A program made the position numbers and the translations under genes. A stretch of 64,000 nucleotides of DNA, taken from contig CAJUBP010000011.1 in the NCBI GenBank assembly GCA_910584585.1, positions 48,900 through 112,899 on the forward strand. Reading direction: 5' to 3'. The DNA comes from an uncultured Lachnospiraceae bacterium. Lineage in GTDB: Bacteria > Bacillota > Clostridia > Lachnospirales > Lachnospiraceae. Under the pieces are notes generated by a model. That model made no database searches. It saw nothing but the letters and a program-made list of their open reading frames with translations, and was not told the origin of the DNA. Numbering within the stretch: position 1 is the stretch's first letter; each line of letters opens with the position of its first letter. This document shows, in pieces, positions 8,273 through 17,715 of the stretch.

Positions 8273-8650
8273 ATGGCTGAAGACAGGAAAGCATATATGA
8301 TAAAAGACGACAATTTGGGCGAGGTGCGCATTGCGGACGAGGTGATTGCAATTATCGCCGGCCTTGCGGCTACCGAGGCGGAAGGCGTCAGTTCTATGGC
8401 GGGAAACATCACCAATGAACTGGTGAGCAAGCTGGGCATGAAGAATCTGTCCAAGGGAATCAAGATTGAGATTAAGGAAAATGTAGTGAGAGTGGATGTG
8501 GCGCTGAATATCCGTTTCGGATACGCGATTCCCGAAGTGTCCTCCAAGGTGCAGGAGAGAGTGAAATCTGCCATTGAGAACATGACCGGACTGGGAGTAA
8601 GCAGCGTGAATGTGAGCATTGCCAGCGTGGAGATGGAGAAGCAGAAATAA
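8273..8650 (+). CDS. Asp23/Gls24 family envelope stress protein
   Basis: This 125-residue cytosolic protein belongs to the Asp23/Gls24 (YloU-like) family of abundant Firmicute proteins linked to cell-envelope homeostasis. The sequence shows the family pattern: a start strand with IADEVIAIIAGLAATEAEGVSSM, a central amphipathic strand pair IKIEIKENVVRVDVALNIRFGYAIPEV, and the C-terminal helix VQERVKSAIENMTGLGVSSVNVSIASVEM. It has its own promoter and AGGAGG site and lies just before nusB, the arrangement seen in many Clostridia. A terminator separates it from nusB, though read-through is possible. Confidence 0.92.
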   Translation: MAEDRKAYMIKDDNLGEVRIADEVIAIIAGLAATEAEGVSSMAGNITNELVSKLGMKNLSKGIKIEIKENVVRVDVALNIRFGYAIPEVSSKVQERVKSAIENMTGLGVSSVNVSIASVEMEKQK

Positions 8651-8708
8651 AATCAGGTGCGGCAGGTTTTTTCCTGTATGAAAATGAGGAATTATATGGA
8701 AAGATCAT

Positions 8709-8734
8709 AAGGCTGTCATTTGACAGCCTTTTTG
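8709..8734 (+). terminator. Rho-independent terminator between the Asp23 gene and nusB
   Basis: AAGGCTGTC / GACAGCCTT stem with a 4-nt ATTT loop and a run of five T, 59 bp after the Asp23 stop. Confidence 0.8.
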
Positions 8735-8762
8735 TGAGCAGAACCATTTTGAAAGGAAATAT

Positions 8763-9158
8763 ATGAGCCGAAGAGAAGTAAGAGAACAGATATTCAAGCT
8801 GCTGTTTCGGGCGGAATTCTATGAAGAGACGGAGTTGCCGGAGCAGTTGGAATTGTTTTTTGAAGAACTGGATCGAAAAGAAGAGAAAGACACCCGTTAT
8901 ATTCAGGACAAATTTGAACAGATTGTGTCCCGGCTGCCGGAACTGGACAGGATGATTAATGAGGCGGCTCAGGGATGGAAGACTACCCGGATGGGCAAAG
9001 TGGATCTTACCTTAATCCGTCTGGCTGTCTATGAAATGAAATTTGAGGAAGAGGTTCCCACGGGAGTGGCGATCAACGAGGCGGTAGAGCTTGCCAAGAG
9101 CTACGGCACCGATGATTCCGCTTCCTTTGTCAATGGGATTCTGGCGAAGCTGGCATGA
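8763..9158 (+). CDS. nusB: Transcription antitermination factor NusB
   Basis: NusB binds boxA RNA with NusE/S10 in antitermination complexes on rRNA operons. The 131-residue all-helical protein has the family start MSRREVREQIFKLLFRAEF and the diagnostic end VPTGVAINEAVELAKSYGTDDSASFVNGILAKL. Length and layout are standard. An AAAGGA site precedes the ATG. Its stop overlaps the xseA start by four bases (ATGA), so translation is coupled, and it begins the run nusB-xseA-xseB-ispA-dxs-tlyA-nadK-argR-recN. Confidence 0.97.
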   Translation: MSRREVREQIFKLLFRAEFYEETELPEQLELFFEELDRKEEKDTRYIQDKFEQIVSRLPELDRMINEAAQGWKTTRMGKVDLTLIRLAVYEMKFEEEVPTGVAINEAVELAKSYGTDDSASFVNGILAKLA

Positions 9159-10381
9159 CGAAGAATGTATATACCGTAGGGCAGGTGAATTCCTACATTA
9201 AGAATATGTTCACCCAGGATTTTATGATGAACCGCATTTATGTGAAGGGTGAAGTGTCCAATTGCAAGTATCATACCACCGGCCATATTTATTTTACGCT
9301 GAAGGATGATTCCGGAGCCCTGCAGGCAGTGCTTTTTGCAGGAAACCGCAAGGGCCTGTCTTTTCCCATGAAAAACGGCGACAATGTGATTGTGCTGGGG
9401 TCTATTTCCGTCTATGAACGGGATGGGAAATATCAGCTCTATGCCAGGGAGATTCTGCCGGACGGGGAAGGGCTTTTGTACCAGCGGTTTGAGCGGCTGA
9501 AGCGGGAGCTGGAAGAGATGGGCATGTTTGCGCCGGAGTATAAGCAGCCCATTCCCAGATATATTCATACGCTGGGGATTGTGACTGCGCCTACGGGAGC
9601 GGCTATCCGCGATATTCAAAATATCAGCAGGCGCCGGAACCCCTATGTGCAGACGATCCTCTACCCTGCGCTGGTTCAGGGGGAGGGGGCAGCGGCCAGT
9701 ATTGTAAACGGCATTCATGCCTTAGAGCAGCTGGGCGTAGATGTGATGATTGTGGGCCGGGGCGGCGGTTCCATGGAAGATTTGTGGGCGTTTAATGAAG
9801 AAATTGTGGCAAGGGCAATATTTGAATGTCCGGTTCCCATTATTTCTGCCGTAGGCCATGAAACAGATACGACCATTGCCGACTATACTGCGGATTTGCG
9901 GGCGCCTACGCCTTCGGCCGCAGCGGAACTGGCCGTGTACGATATCCGGGAATTGGAGGGAACCCTTTTGTCTTTTCAGTTGGAACTGAACCGGAACATG
10001 ACCGACAGGCTGGAGCGGGCAGAGGAACGGGTCCTCCAGTATGAGCACAGACTGAAATTGTTAAGCCCTGTGCATCAGTTAAATGAGAAACGGCAGACGG
10101 CGGCGGATTTGGAAGAAAAGCTGCGCGTGAAGATGGAGCAGCAGCTTTTGCAGCGCAGGCACACCCTGGAGCTTTTGGCGGAGCGGTTAGAAGCCCTGTC
10201 GCCTTTGAAGAAATTAAGCCAGGGCTATGCTTTTGTGGCGGACGAACAGGGACAGGGAATCTGCGACGCCGGGAAAGTGCAAAAAGGCGATATATTAAAG
10301 ATTCATATGCTCAACGGCAAAGTGTCTGCAAAAGTGGAAGAAGTAGAGCAGATATGGGCGGAAAAAGCGCCGGGAGAGTAA
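9155..10381 (+). CDS. xseA: Exodeoxyribonuclease VII large subunit
   Basis: XseA is the catalytic subunit of exonuclease VII, which degrades single-stranded DNA in both directions to short oligomers. The 408-residue protein has an N-terminal OB-type DNA-binding domain (VYVKGEVSNCKYHTTGHIYFTLKDD), the catalytic core with GRGGGSMEDLWAFNEE and AVGHETDTTIADYTADLRAPTPSAAAE, and a long C-terminal coiled coil (roughly residues 265-345) that binds the small subunit. The start overlaps nusB by 4 bp. xseB follows after 9 bp with a strong GGAGG, so the two subunits are made together. Confidence 0.97.
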   Translation: MTKNVYTVGQVNSYIKNMFTQDFMMNRIYVKGEVSNCKYHTTGHIYFTLKDDSGALQAVLFAGNRKGLSFPMKNGDNVIVLGSISVYERDGKYQLYAREILPDGEGLLYQRFERLKRELEEMGMFAPEYKQPIPRYIHTLGIVTAPTGAAIRDIQNISRRRNPYVQTILYPALVQGEGAAASIVNGIHALEQLGVDVMIVGRGGGSMEDLWAFNEEIVARAIFECPVPIISAVGHETDTTIADYTADLRAPTPSAAAELAVYDIRELEGTLLSFQLELNRNMTDRLERAEERVLQYEHRLKLLSPVHQLNEKRQTAADLEEKLRVKMEQQLLQRRHTLELLAERLEALSPLKKLSQGYAFVADEQGQGICDAGKVQKGDILKIHMLNGKVSAKVEEVEQIWAEKAPGE

Positions 10382-10390
10382 GGAGGTCTT

Positions 10391-10645
10391 ATGAACCAGA
10401 AAAAGCAGCAGGAGAAGGAGCAGGAACAGTCCCTGGAAGAAGCGTTTCAGGAGCTGGAAGAAATGATAGAGAAAATGCAGCAGAGGGAAGTGACGCTGGA
10501 AGAGTCATTTGCGCTGTATGAACAGGGAATCAGGAAGCTGAAGTTCTGTAATCAGAAGATAGACCGGGTGGAAAAGAAAATGCTTCTTTTGAATGAACAG
10601 GGAGAATTGGAGCCTTTGGGAGAGCTGTCGGAATCTGGAAGCTGA
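10391..10645 (+). CDS. xseB: Exodeoxyribonuclease VII small subunit
   Basis: The 84-residue small subunit binds the coiled coil of XseA and is required for full nuclease activity. The family core is complete: LEEAFQELEEMIEKMQQREVTLEESFALYEQGIRKLKFCNQKID. An N-terminal run of K, Q and E precedes it. It starts 9 bp after xseA with GGAGG at good spacing, and ispA follows 42 bp later, the order usual in Firmicutes. Confidence 0.97.
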   Translation: MNQKKQQEKEQEQSLEEAFQELEEMIEKMQQREVTLEESFALYEQGIRKLKFCNQKIDRVEKKMLLLNEQGELEPLGELSESGS

Positions 10646-10687
10646 CGGAGAAAAGAGAAATAACACAGAAGAAAGGACAGAGCAGTT

Positions 10688-11575
10688 ATGGAGATAAAAG
10701 CAGAAATTGCAGCCAGGACCAGTCAGATAGAGGCCGTAATTGCCGGCTATCTGCCGAAAGAAGAAGGATACCAGCGAACGGTAATAGAAGCAATGAATTA
10801 CAGTGTGCTGGCAGGCGGCAAAAGGCTGCGGCCCATGCTTATGTGGGAGACTTACCGGATGTTCGGGGGACGTTCCAAAGTAATTGAGCCTTTTATGGCG
10901 GCAATCGAGATGATCCATACTTATTCTCTGGTGCATGATGATCTGCCGGCTATGGACAATGACGAGTACCGCCGGGGCAGAAAGACCACTCACGCGCAGT
11001 ATGGAGAAGCAATGGGAATTCTGGCCGGGGACGGTCTTTTGAATTATGCTTTCGAGACAGCAGTGAAAGCTTTTGAGATAGAGCCTGGCAATGCCAATAT
11101 CGGGAAAGCGCTGCAGATACTTGCTGCAAAATCCGGAATACACGGAATGCTGGGCGGTCAGTGCGTGGATGTGGAGGCAGAAGGAAAGCCGGTGACAGAA
11201 GAGCTGCTGAAGTTGATTTACCGGCTGAAAACAGGGGCTTTACTGGAGAGTTCGATGCTGATCGGAGCTGTTTTGGCAGGAGCCACCAAAGGAGAGCAGC
11301 GGCAGGTGGAACAGGCGGCGGGAGAACTGGGCCTGGCTTTTCAGATCCAGGACGATATTTTGGATGTCACAGGCACTACAGAGGTTTTGGGGAAACCGGC
11401 AGGCAGCGATGAGAAAAATCATAAAAGCACCTGGGTAACCATATACGGGATTAAAGAGGCCGGGCAGGAGGCGGAACGGCTTTCCAGGCACAGTGTCAAA
11501 CTGATGGAGGAGCTTGTGGTAAAAAATGAATTTTTAACAGCCCTGATGATGGAACTGACAAGGAGAGAGAAATAA
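10688..11575 (+). CDS. ispA: Farnesyl/geranylgeranyl diphosphate synthase
   Basis: This trans-prenyltransferase condenses isopentenyl diphosphate with allylic diphosphates to supply quinones, undecaprenyl phosphate and other isoprenoids. The 295-residue protein has both aspartate-rich metal sites: DDLPAMD (Asp84, 85, 90) and DDILD (Asp222, 223, 226), plus GGKRLRP and the QGAMG-equivalent HGMLGGQ segment. The residue pair before the first motif is HT-YS, compatible with a C15 product, but chain length is not provable by eye. The gene sits between xseB and dxs, so isoprenoid precursor supply and elongation are co-transcribed. Confidence 0.94.
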   Translation: MEIKAEIAARTSQIEAVIAGYLPKEEGYQRTVIEAMNYSVLAGGKRLRPMLMWETYRMFGGRSKVIEPFMAAIEMIHTYSLVHDDLPAMDNDEYRRGRKTTHAQYGEAMGILAGDGLLNYAFETAVKAFEIEPGNANIGKALQILAAKSGIHGMLGGQCVDVEAEGKPVTEELLKLIYRLKTGALLESSMLIGAVLAGATKGEQRQVEQAAGELGLAFQIQDDILDVTGTTEVLGKPAGSDEKNHKSTWVTIYGIKEAGQEAERLSRHSVKLMEELVVKNEFLTALMMELTRREK

Positions 11576-11626
11576 CCGGCCGGACTTTGGAAGGAATACA
11601 GGAGAAGAAAGGGGGGTCGTTTCTAT

Positions 11627-13687
11627 ATGGTATTGGAAAAGATAGAAAAGCCCAATGATATTAAGCAGATAGAAGAGTCGGAGCTGCCGGCGCTGGCAGA
11701 GGAAATCCGGGATTTTTTAATTCACCAGGTTTCAGAACGGGGCGGCCATCTGGCTTCTAACCTGGGGGTGGTGGAGCTTACCATGGCAATGCATCTTTAT
11801 TTTCAATTGCCGGAGGATAAGATTATCTGGGATGTAGGGCACCAGTCTTATACCCATAAGCTTTTAACGGGGCGGAAGGAAGGATTTGAGACACTGCGGC
11901 AGTTCGGCGGCATGAGCGGATTTCCCAAGCGGAAAGAAAGCGACTGTGACAGTTTTGACACGGGACACAGTTCCACTTCTATTTCGGCGGGACTGGGGTA
12001 CGCGGCGGCAAGGGAGATTACAGGAGACAGTTACCGGGTGGTTTCTGTCATCGGCGACGGCGCGCTGACCGGCGGCATGGCTTACGAAGCGCTGAACAAT
12101 GCCGCGCTGCTGGAAACAAATTTTATCATTGTATTAAATGATAATAAAATGTCTATTTCTGAAAATGTAGGCGGGCTTTCCAGTCATTTGGGAAATCTGC
12201 GCACGGCGGAAGCTTATCAGGGTCTGAAGACAGGGGTGACCAATTCCCTGAACCGGATTCCGGTCTACGGAGAACGGATGGTGGAACGGATTCGCCGGAC
12301 CAAAAGCGGCATCAAACAGCTTCTGATCCCTGGCATGCTTTTTGAAAATATGGGGATCACCTATTTGGGGCCTGTGGACGGCCATGATATCAATGGGATG
12401 CTGCGGATCTTCCGGGAAGCCTCCAAAGTAAACGGCGCCGTGCTGGTGCATGTCATTACCCAGAAGGGCAGAGGGTATCTTCCGGCAGAGCGCCATCCGG
12501 CCAGATTTCACGGGACAGACGCTTTTGAAATTGAGACGGGCCTTCCCAAAAAGAAGCGCACCGCGGCCAATTACACCGATGTTTTTTCCACAGTGATGCG
12601 CAAACTGGGAGAACGGGATGAAAAAGTAGTCGCCATTACCGCAGCCATGGAAGACGGAACCGGATTAAAGCGTTTCCACAATATGTTCCCGGATCGTTTT
12701 TTTGACGTGGGAATTGCAGAGGGACATGCAGTGACTTTTGCGGCGGGGCTGGCGGCGGCTGGGATGAAACCTGTGCTGGCAGTGTACTCTTCTTTTCTTC
12801 AAAGGGCATATGATCAGATGCTGCATGATGTGTGCATCCAGGATCTTCCGGTAACCTTTACTGTGGATCGGGCAGGGCTTGTGGGAAGCGACGGAGAGAC
12901 CCATCAGGGGATCTTTGATTTGTCTTATCTTTCTACGATTCCCAATATGAGCATACTGGCCCCCAAGAATAAGTGGGAGCTTTCTGATATGGTGAAATTT
13001 GCGGTGAATTTCGGGCATCCGATTGCCATCCGGTATCCCAGAGGACAAGCTTATGACGGACTAAAAGAGCACAGAGAGAAAATCATTTACGGGAAAAGCG
13101 AAGTGATTTACTGGAAAAATAAGTTGCCGGGAGAGGCTTTCGAACTCCATTCTGAGCAGAAAGAAGGGGCTGAAGCCAAAGTTCCGTTTGTCCCAGGGGA
13201 ACCGGCTTCCGGCAGGATCGCGCTTCTGGCGGTAGGCAGCATGGTGAAAACGGCAGAGGAAGTCTGGCGGAAATTGAGGGAAGAATACCAGTGTACACTG
13301 GTGAATGTCCGGTTTGTGAAACCCATGGATACGGAATTAATAGAGCTGTTGGCAAAAGAGCATGATCTTCTGGTAACAATGGAAGAAAATGTCCTGAGCG
13401 GAGGCTTTGGAGAGCATGCGGCCCGATATCTGAAAAGCCTTCAGGAAGGGGAAGTTTCTGACTGTCCATCAAATTTGCCGGGACAGAAAAAGGATTTTGG
13501 TGAAGAACACTCCGGGCAGGCCGGAATACTAAATATTGCAATTCCGGATATTTACGTGGAGCATGGAAATGTAGAGGTTCTCCGAAAAGAACTGGGAATT
13601 GACAGTGAATCTGTCACTGGCAGGATTTTAGCAGCGATGAAATCTGATTGTGAAGGGGCAATAAACCGAAAGAAAGGCGCAACATGA
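11627..13687 (+). CDS. dxs: 1-deoxy-D-xylulose-5-phosphate synthase, with extra C-terminal segments
   Basis: Dxs condenses pyruvate and glyceraldehyde 3-phosphate with thiamine diphosphate, the first step of the MEP isoprenoid pathway. Conserved parts include DVGHQSYTHKLLTGR, the ThDP motif GDGALTGG through LNDNKMSIS, the GxxDGH element GPVDGHD, and the transketolase half with DVGIAEGHAVTFAAGLA and TVDRAGLVGSDGETHQG. At 686 residues it exceeds the usual ~620-630. The excess lies in two hydrophilic, variable stretches, about residues 500-530 (GEAFELHSEQKEGAEAK) and 610-640 (SDCPSNLPGQKKDFGEEHSG), both in surface parts of the C-terminal domain. The stop overlaps the tlyA start by 4 bp. Confidence 0.96.
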   Translation: MVLEKIEKPNDIKQIEESELPALAEEIRDFLIHQVSERGGHLASNLGVVELTMAMHLYFQLPEDKIIWDVGHQSYTHKLLTGRKEGFETLRQFGGMSGFPKRKESDCDSFDTGHSSTSISAGLGYAAAREITGDSYRVVSVIGDGALTGGMAYEALNNAALLETNFIIVLNDNKMSISENVGGLSSHLGNLRTAEAYQGLKTGVTNSLNRIPVYGERMVERIRRTKSGIKQLLIPGMLFENMGITYLGPVDGHDINGMLRIFREASKVNGAVLVHVITQKGRGYLPAERHPARFHGTDAFEIETGLPKKKRTAANYTDVFSTVMRKLGERDEKVVAITAAMEDGTGLKRFHNMFPDRFFDVGIAEGHAVTFAAGLAAAGMKPVLAVYSSFLQRAYDQMLHDVCIQDLPVTFTVDRAGLVGSDGETHQGIFDLSYLSTIPNMSILAPKNKWELSDMVKFAVNFGHPIAIRYPRGQAYDGLKEHREKIIYGKSEVIYWKNKLPGEAFELHSEQKEGAEAKVPFVPGEPASGRIALLAVGSMVKTAEEVWRKLREEYQCTLVNVRFVKPMDTELIELLAKEHDLLVTMEENVLSGGFGEHAARYLKSLQEGEVSDCPSNLPGQKKDFGEEHSGQAGILNIAIPDIYVEHGNVEVLRKELGIDSESVTGRILAAMKSDCEGAINRKKGAT

Positions 13688-14481
13688 AAGAAAGATTGGA
13701 TGTGCTGTTAACGCAGCGGGGCCTTGCCCCTTCCAGAGAAAAAGCAAAGGCCATGATTATGGAAGGAAACGTATTTGTAGACGGCCAGCGGGAGGACAAG
13801 GCCGGAACTTCTTTTGACGAAAAGGTCGCTATAGAAGTTCGGGGAAATACCCTGAAATATGTCAGCCGGGGCGGCCTGAAGCTGGAAAAGGCAATACAGA
13901 ATTTTGATATCAGCCTTACGGATAAAATCTGCATGGATATCGGGGCGTCTACCGGAGGCTTTACCGACTGTATGCTTCAAAACGGCGCGGCAAAAGTCTA
14001 TGCGGTAGATGTGGGATACGGTCAGTTTGCCTGGAAGCTGAGGCAGGATCAGCGGGTGGTCTGTATGGAAAAGACAAATATCCGCTATGTAACGCCGGAA
14101 GATATCGGAGATGTGCTGGATTTTGCTTCGGTGGATGTCTCTTTTATTTCTCTTACCAAAGTGCTGCCGGCGGCAAAAGAGCTTCTCAGTGAAACAGGTG
14201 AAATGATATGTCTGATAAAACCTCAGTTTGAGGCCGGAAAAGAAAAAGTGGGGAAGAAAGGCGTGGTCAGGGATCCTAAAGTGCATCAGGAGGTCATTGA
14301 GAGGATTCTGGCGTTTGCGGAAGAAACAGGCTTTGCTGTCCGCAGCCTGGAATTTTCTCCCATTAAAGGGCCTGAGGGAAATATCGAATATCTGGTACAT
14401 ATACAAAAAGGAATGGAACGTCAGGAGGAGCCGGTGGATGTGGCGGCTGTGGTAGCGCAGGCCCATGGGACACTGACCTAA
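13684..14481 (+). CDS. tlyA: TlyA family S4-domain rRNA 2'-O-methyltransferase
   Basis: The 265-residue protein has an N-terminal S4 RNA-binding domain (MKERLDVLLTQRGLAPSREKAKAMIMEGNVFVDG) and a Rossmann methyltransferase of the FtsJ/TlyA type with the SAM site DIGASTGGFTDCML and the catalytic-tetrad regions DVSFISLTKVLP and LIKPQFEAGKEKVGKKGVV. Family members methylate ribose in 16S and 23S rRNA; some are also called hemolysins, which is not inferred here. It overlaps dxs by four bases and is followed 4 bp later by nadK, the typical clostridial order. Confidence 0.95.
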   Translation: MKERLDVLLTQRGLAPSREKAKAMIMEGNVFVDGQREDKAGTSFDEKVAIEVRGNTLKYVSRGGLKLEKAIQNFDISLTDKICMDIGASTGGFTDCMLQNGAAKVYAVDVGYGQFAWKLRQDQRVVCMEKTNIRYVTPEDIGDVLDFASVDVSFISLTKVLPAAKELLSETGEMICLIKPQFEAGKEKVGKKGVVRDPKVHQEVIERILAFAEETGFAVRSLEFSPIKGPEGNIEYLVHIQKGMERQEEPVDVAAVVAQAHGTLT

Positions 14482-14485
14482 AATT

Positions 14486-15343
14486 ATGAAACATTTTTAT
14501 ATTATTGTAAATCCCGCAAGGGACGCTCATTTGAAATTAACAAAAAAGATCCAGGATTTCATAATCGAAAAGGGCGGAATATGCGAATATCAGGCTAATC
14601 TGGAATTAGAGGGCATCCCCTTCGACCGAAAGAAAATCCCGGAAGATACGGAATGCATTCTGGTAGTGGGAGGAGACGGCACGCTGCTTCGGGCGGCCAG
14701 AAATATTGCGGAGCGGGATATTCCCCTGATTGGAATCAATACCGGCCATCTGGGATATCTCTGCGAGCTGGAAGCGGATACGGCCATTGCCGGAGCAGAG
14801 CAGCTGTTGGCGGGTGAAAGATATACCATTGAGCGGCGGATGCAGTTATCCGGCTGCTGCATTACAAGGGCAGGACGGGAGCCGGAGCGGACGGCCTTAA
14901 ATGATATTGTCATTCACCGCTGCGGCAGACTGCAGGTGGTGGATTTGATTATTTCTGTCAATGGAGAATATTTGAATACCTACCGGGCAGACGGTATGAT
15001 TCTTGCGACCCCCACTGGTTCCACCGGCTACAGCATGTCCTGCGGAGGGCCGATTGTAGATCCCAAGGCCAGCCTTTTGCTGGTCACCCCCATCAGTCCC
15101 CATACGCTCAATGCCAAAAGCATTGTATTGGCTCCAGAGGATGAAATTACAGTGGAAGTGGCAAAGCGCAGCAGTGAGCAGGAGGAAGAATTAGAGGTCA
15201 GCTTTGATGGGGATCATGTGGGAATTCTTCGGGCAGGAGAGAAGATTATCGTGAAAAAAGCCCATATCAGCACCGGGATTCTAAAGCTCAGCCAACTGAG
15301 TTTTTTAGAAAGGCTTCGGAAGAAACTGCAGGGATATACCTGA
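14486..15343 (+). CDS. nadK: NAD kinase
   Basis: NadK phosphorylates NAD to NADP in the cytosol and sets the NADPH supply. The 285-residue protein has the NAD-kinase motif VVGGDGTLLRAAR (GGDGT at residues 62-66) and the second signature ATPTGSTGYSMSCGGPIVDP, then TPISPHTL near the C-terminus. Length is standard. It starts immediately after tlyA, with weak spacing for its own ribosome binding site, suggesting translational coupling. argR follows after about 70 bp. Confidence 0.97.
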   Translation: MKHFYIIVNPARDAHLKLTKKIQDFIIEKGGICEYQANLELEGIPFDRKKIPEDTECILVVGGDGTLLRAARNIAERDIPLIGINTGHLGYLCELEADTAIAGAEQLLAGERYTIERRMQLSGCCITRAGREPERTALNDIVIHRCGRLQVVDLIISVNGEYLNTYRADGMILATPTGSTGYSMSCGGPIVDPKASLLLVTPISPHTLNAKSIVLAPEDEITVEVAKRSSEQEEELEVSFDGDHVGILRAGEKIIVKKAHISTGILKLSQLSFLERLRKKLQGYT

Positions 15344-15415
15344 CAGAAATTGCCGAGGGGCCTTCGGGCGGCAGATGAAAAAGATGAGATTTTCTGTGCA
15401 GGGCAGGAGGAAAAA

Positions 15416-15868
15416 ATGAAAGCAAAGCGTCACGCGAAAATTTTGGAAATCATTTCAAAATTCAGTATCGAAACACAGGAAGAACTTTCGGAGCATCTGG
15501 AGCAGGAAGGTTTCTCCGTGGCCCAGGCCACAGTTTCCAGGGATATTCGTGAATTGAAGCTGACCAAAGCGCCGGACGGCTCTGGCCGGCAGAAATATAT
15601 TTCCCTGAAGGAGAAGCAGCCGGATATGAGTGAAAAATATATCCGGGTGTTCCGGGACGGATTTGTTTCCATGGATATGGCTCAGAATATTCTGGTGATC
15701 CGGACTGTTTCCGGTATGGCCATGGCGGTTGCGGCGGCTCTGGATTCCCTGGACTGCCATGAGATTGTGGGGAGTATTGCAGGAGATGATACCATCATGT
15801 GTGCCGTGCGCACCGTGGAGGATACAGAAATTTTAATGGAAAGACTGCGGAAGATTACAGAGAGGTAA
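15416..15868 (+). CDS. argR: Arginine repressor ArgR
   Basis: ArgR represses arginine biosynthesis and activates catabolism as a hexamer with arginine as co-effector. The 150-residue protein has the winged-helix DNA-binding domain (RHAKILEIISKFSIETQEELSEHL ... VAQATVSRDIRELKL) and the C-terminal arginine-binding/hexamer domain with the GDDT signature (IVGSIAGDDTIMCAVRT). The ATG at 15416 follows AGGAGG; an upstream in-frame ATG at 15350 has no site and would add non-conserved residues. It lies between nadK and recN as in many Firmicutes (also called ahrC). No ARG box could be assigned confidently within the window. Confidence 0.96.
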   Translation: MKAKRHAKILEIISKFSIETQEELSEHLEQEGFSVAQATVSRDIRELKLTKAPDGSGRQKYISLKEKQPDMSEKYIRVFRDGFVSMDMAQNILVIRTVSGMAMAVAAALDSLDCHEIVGSIAGDDTIMCAVRTVEDTEILMERLRKITER

Positions 15869-15930
15869 CCCGCCGGCGAAGCAGAGCGCTGCAGAAAGCG
15901 GAATTGCCGCAGACGAGAGGAGAAAGATAT

Positions 15931-17613
15931 ATGTTAGTAAGCCTGCATGTAAAAAATCTGGCATTGATGGAAGAAGCGGAGGTGGAGTTCGGCAATGGCC
16001 TGAATATTCTTTCGGGAGAAACGGGGGCCGGAAAGTCCATTATTATCGGCTCCATCAATCTTGCTCTGGGAGAGAAAGCGCCCAGGGAAATGCTGCGGGA
16101 GCATGCGGAATATGCGCTGGTGGAATTGATTTTTCGGGTGGAGAATGAAGAGCAGAGAAAGCTGCTGGCGGAACTGGATATTTTTCCAGAAAATGATGAA
16201 ATTATCATGTCCCGGAAGATTACAGCTTCCCGAAGCGTAGGAAAAATCAATTCTGAAACCGTATCCCTGGCCTGTATGAAACAGGCAGCGTCTTATCTGA
16301 TTGATATTCATGGACAGCATGAGCATCAGTCTCTGCTTCACAAAAAGAAGCATCTGGAAATCCTGGATGAATACGGAAAGGATCAATTGGAAGGAAAAAA
16401 GAAAATTCTCAAACAGAAATATCAGGAATATCAGGGAATTTTAGAAGAGAAAAAGCAGGCTTTTTCTGAGGGAGAGGGCAGAGAGCGGGAATTATCTTTT
16501 CTGGAATATGAGATACAGGAGATAGAGAACGCCAATCTGATCCCGGGAGAAGATGAAGAACTGGAAATTTCTTACCGGAAGATGGCAAATAACCGCAAGA
16601 TTATGGAAGCGGCAGGAACCGCCTACGAAATGACCGGCCAGGGAGGGAGCGCCACGGAACAGCTTGGACGGGCCCTTCGGGAACTTCAGACCGTGGCGGA
16701 TTTTGATCCGAAGCTGGAGGGGATGTGCAGCCAGCTTGCGGAAGTGGACAGCCTTCTGAATGATTTTAACCGGGAACTGTCAGGCTATATTTCTGAGGAA
16801 GAGTTTGAAGAAGAAACCTTTTTTGAAGTGGAGAAACGGCTGGATGAAATCAATCACCTCAAAGATAAATTCGGGGGAAGCATTGAAGCAGTGCTGAAAG
16901 AAAAAGAAGAAAAGCAGAAGAGATACGGCAGGCTGAAGGATTATGAGCAATATCTGGAAGAACTGGAACAGCGTCTGGGAAAAGCTGAAGCAGATCTGCG
17001 GAAAATTTCATCGGAGGTTTCCAAAATCAGGAAAAAATACGCGAAAAAACTGACCAAACAGATTCAGAGCGGCCTGGTGGATCTGAATTTTCTGGATGTA
17101 AACTTTACCATGGAATTCCAGGAAACCAAGGGATATACGGCCAACGGGCAGGATGAGGCGGAATTTCTGATTTCCACCAATCCGGGAGAACCCTTAAAGC
17201 CTTTGGGAAAAGTGGCTTCCGGCGGAGAATTGAGCCGGATCATGCTCGCCATTAAAACCATTCTGGCCAAAAGCGATCAGATCGAAACATTGATTTTTGA
17301 TGAGATAGACGCAGGGATCAGCGGCCGAACAGCCCAGATGGTGGCGGAGAAAATGAATGTGATTGGAAAAAATCATCAGGTGATCTGTATTACCCATCTT
17401 CCCCAGATTGCGGCCATGGCGGACTATCACTTTTTGATCAGCAAAAATGTGGTAAATAATGTTACCGCGTCCAGTATCTGCCTGTTGGATGAAAGGGAAA
17501 GCGTCGCAGAGCTGGGACGAATGCTGGGCGGCGTGAAAATTACGGACACGGTAATGGAAAGCGCCCGGGAGATGAAAGAACTTGCGGTGGCTGTGAAAAA
17601 ATCCCAGAGTTAA
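15931..17613 (+). CDS. recN: DNA repair protein RecN
   Basis: RecN is an SMC-like ATPase recruited early to double-strand breaks. The 560-residue product has the N-terminal ATPase half with Walker A GETGAGKS (residues 29-36) and the Q-loop segment DIHGQHEHQSLLHKKKHLEILD, a long central coiled coil (about 160-400), and the C-terminal half with the ABC signature ASGGELSRIMLAIK, Walker B LIFDEIDAGISG and H-loop ICITHLPQIAAMAD. The start at 15931 is chosen because the protein aligns from MLVSLHVKNLALMEE and an upstream frame extension overlaps argR without similarity. It is the last repair gene before spoIVB. Confidence 0.97.
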   Translation: MLVSLHVKNLALMEEAEVEFGNGLNILSGETGAGKSIIIGSINLALGEKAPREMLREHAEYALVELIFRVENEEQRKLLAELDIFPENDEIIMSRKITASRSVGKINSETVSLACMKQAASYLIDIHGQHEHQSLLHKKKHLEILDEYGKDQLEGKKKILKQKYQEYQGILEEKKQAFSEGEGRERELSFLEYEIQEIENANLIPGEDEELEISYRKMANNRKIMEAAGTAYEMTGQGGSATEQLGRALRELQTVADFDPKLEGMCSQLAEVDSLLNDFNRELSGYISEEEFEEETFFEVEKRLDEINHLKDKFGGSIEAVLKEKEEKQKRYGRLKDYEQYLEELEQRLGKAEADLRKISSEVSKIRKKYAKKLTKQIQSGLVDLNFLDVNFTMEFQETKGYTANGQDEAEFLISTNPGEPLKPLGKVASGGELSRIMLAIKTILAKSDQIETLIFDEIDAGISGRTAQMVAEKMNVIGKNHQVICITHLPQIAAMADYHFLISKNVVNNVTASSICLLDERESVAELGRMLGGVKITDTVMESAREMKELAVAVKKSQS

Positions 17614-17715
17614 ATCATCGAAAATTTCACATACTAAAAAGGATTTACGGCGAAAGTCCCTGATTTTCATCGTATGGACCGCTAACAGGCGGGCGGAACT
17701 TTAAAAGGATGTGAA

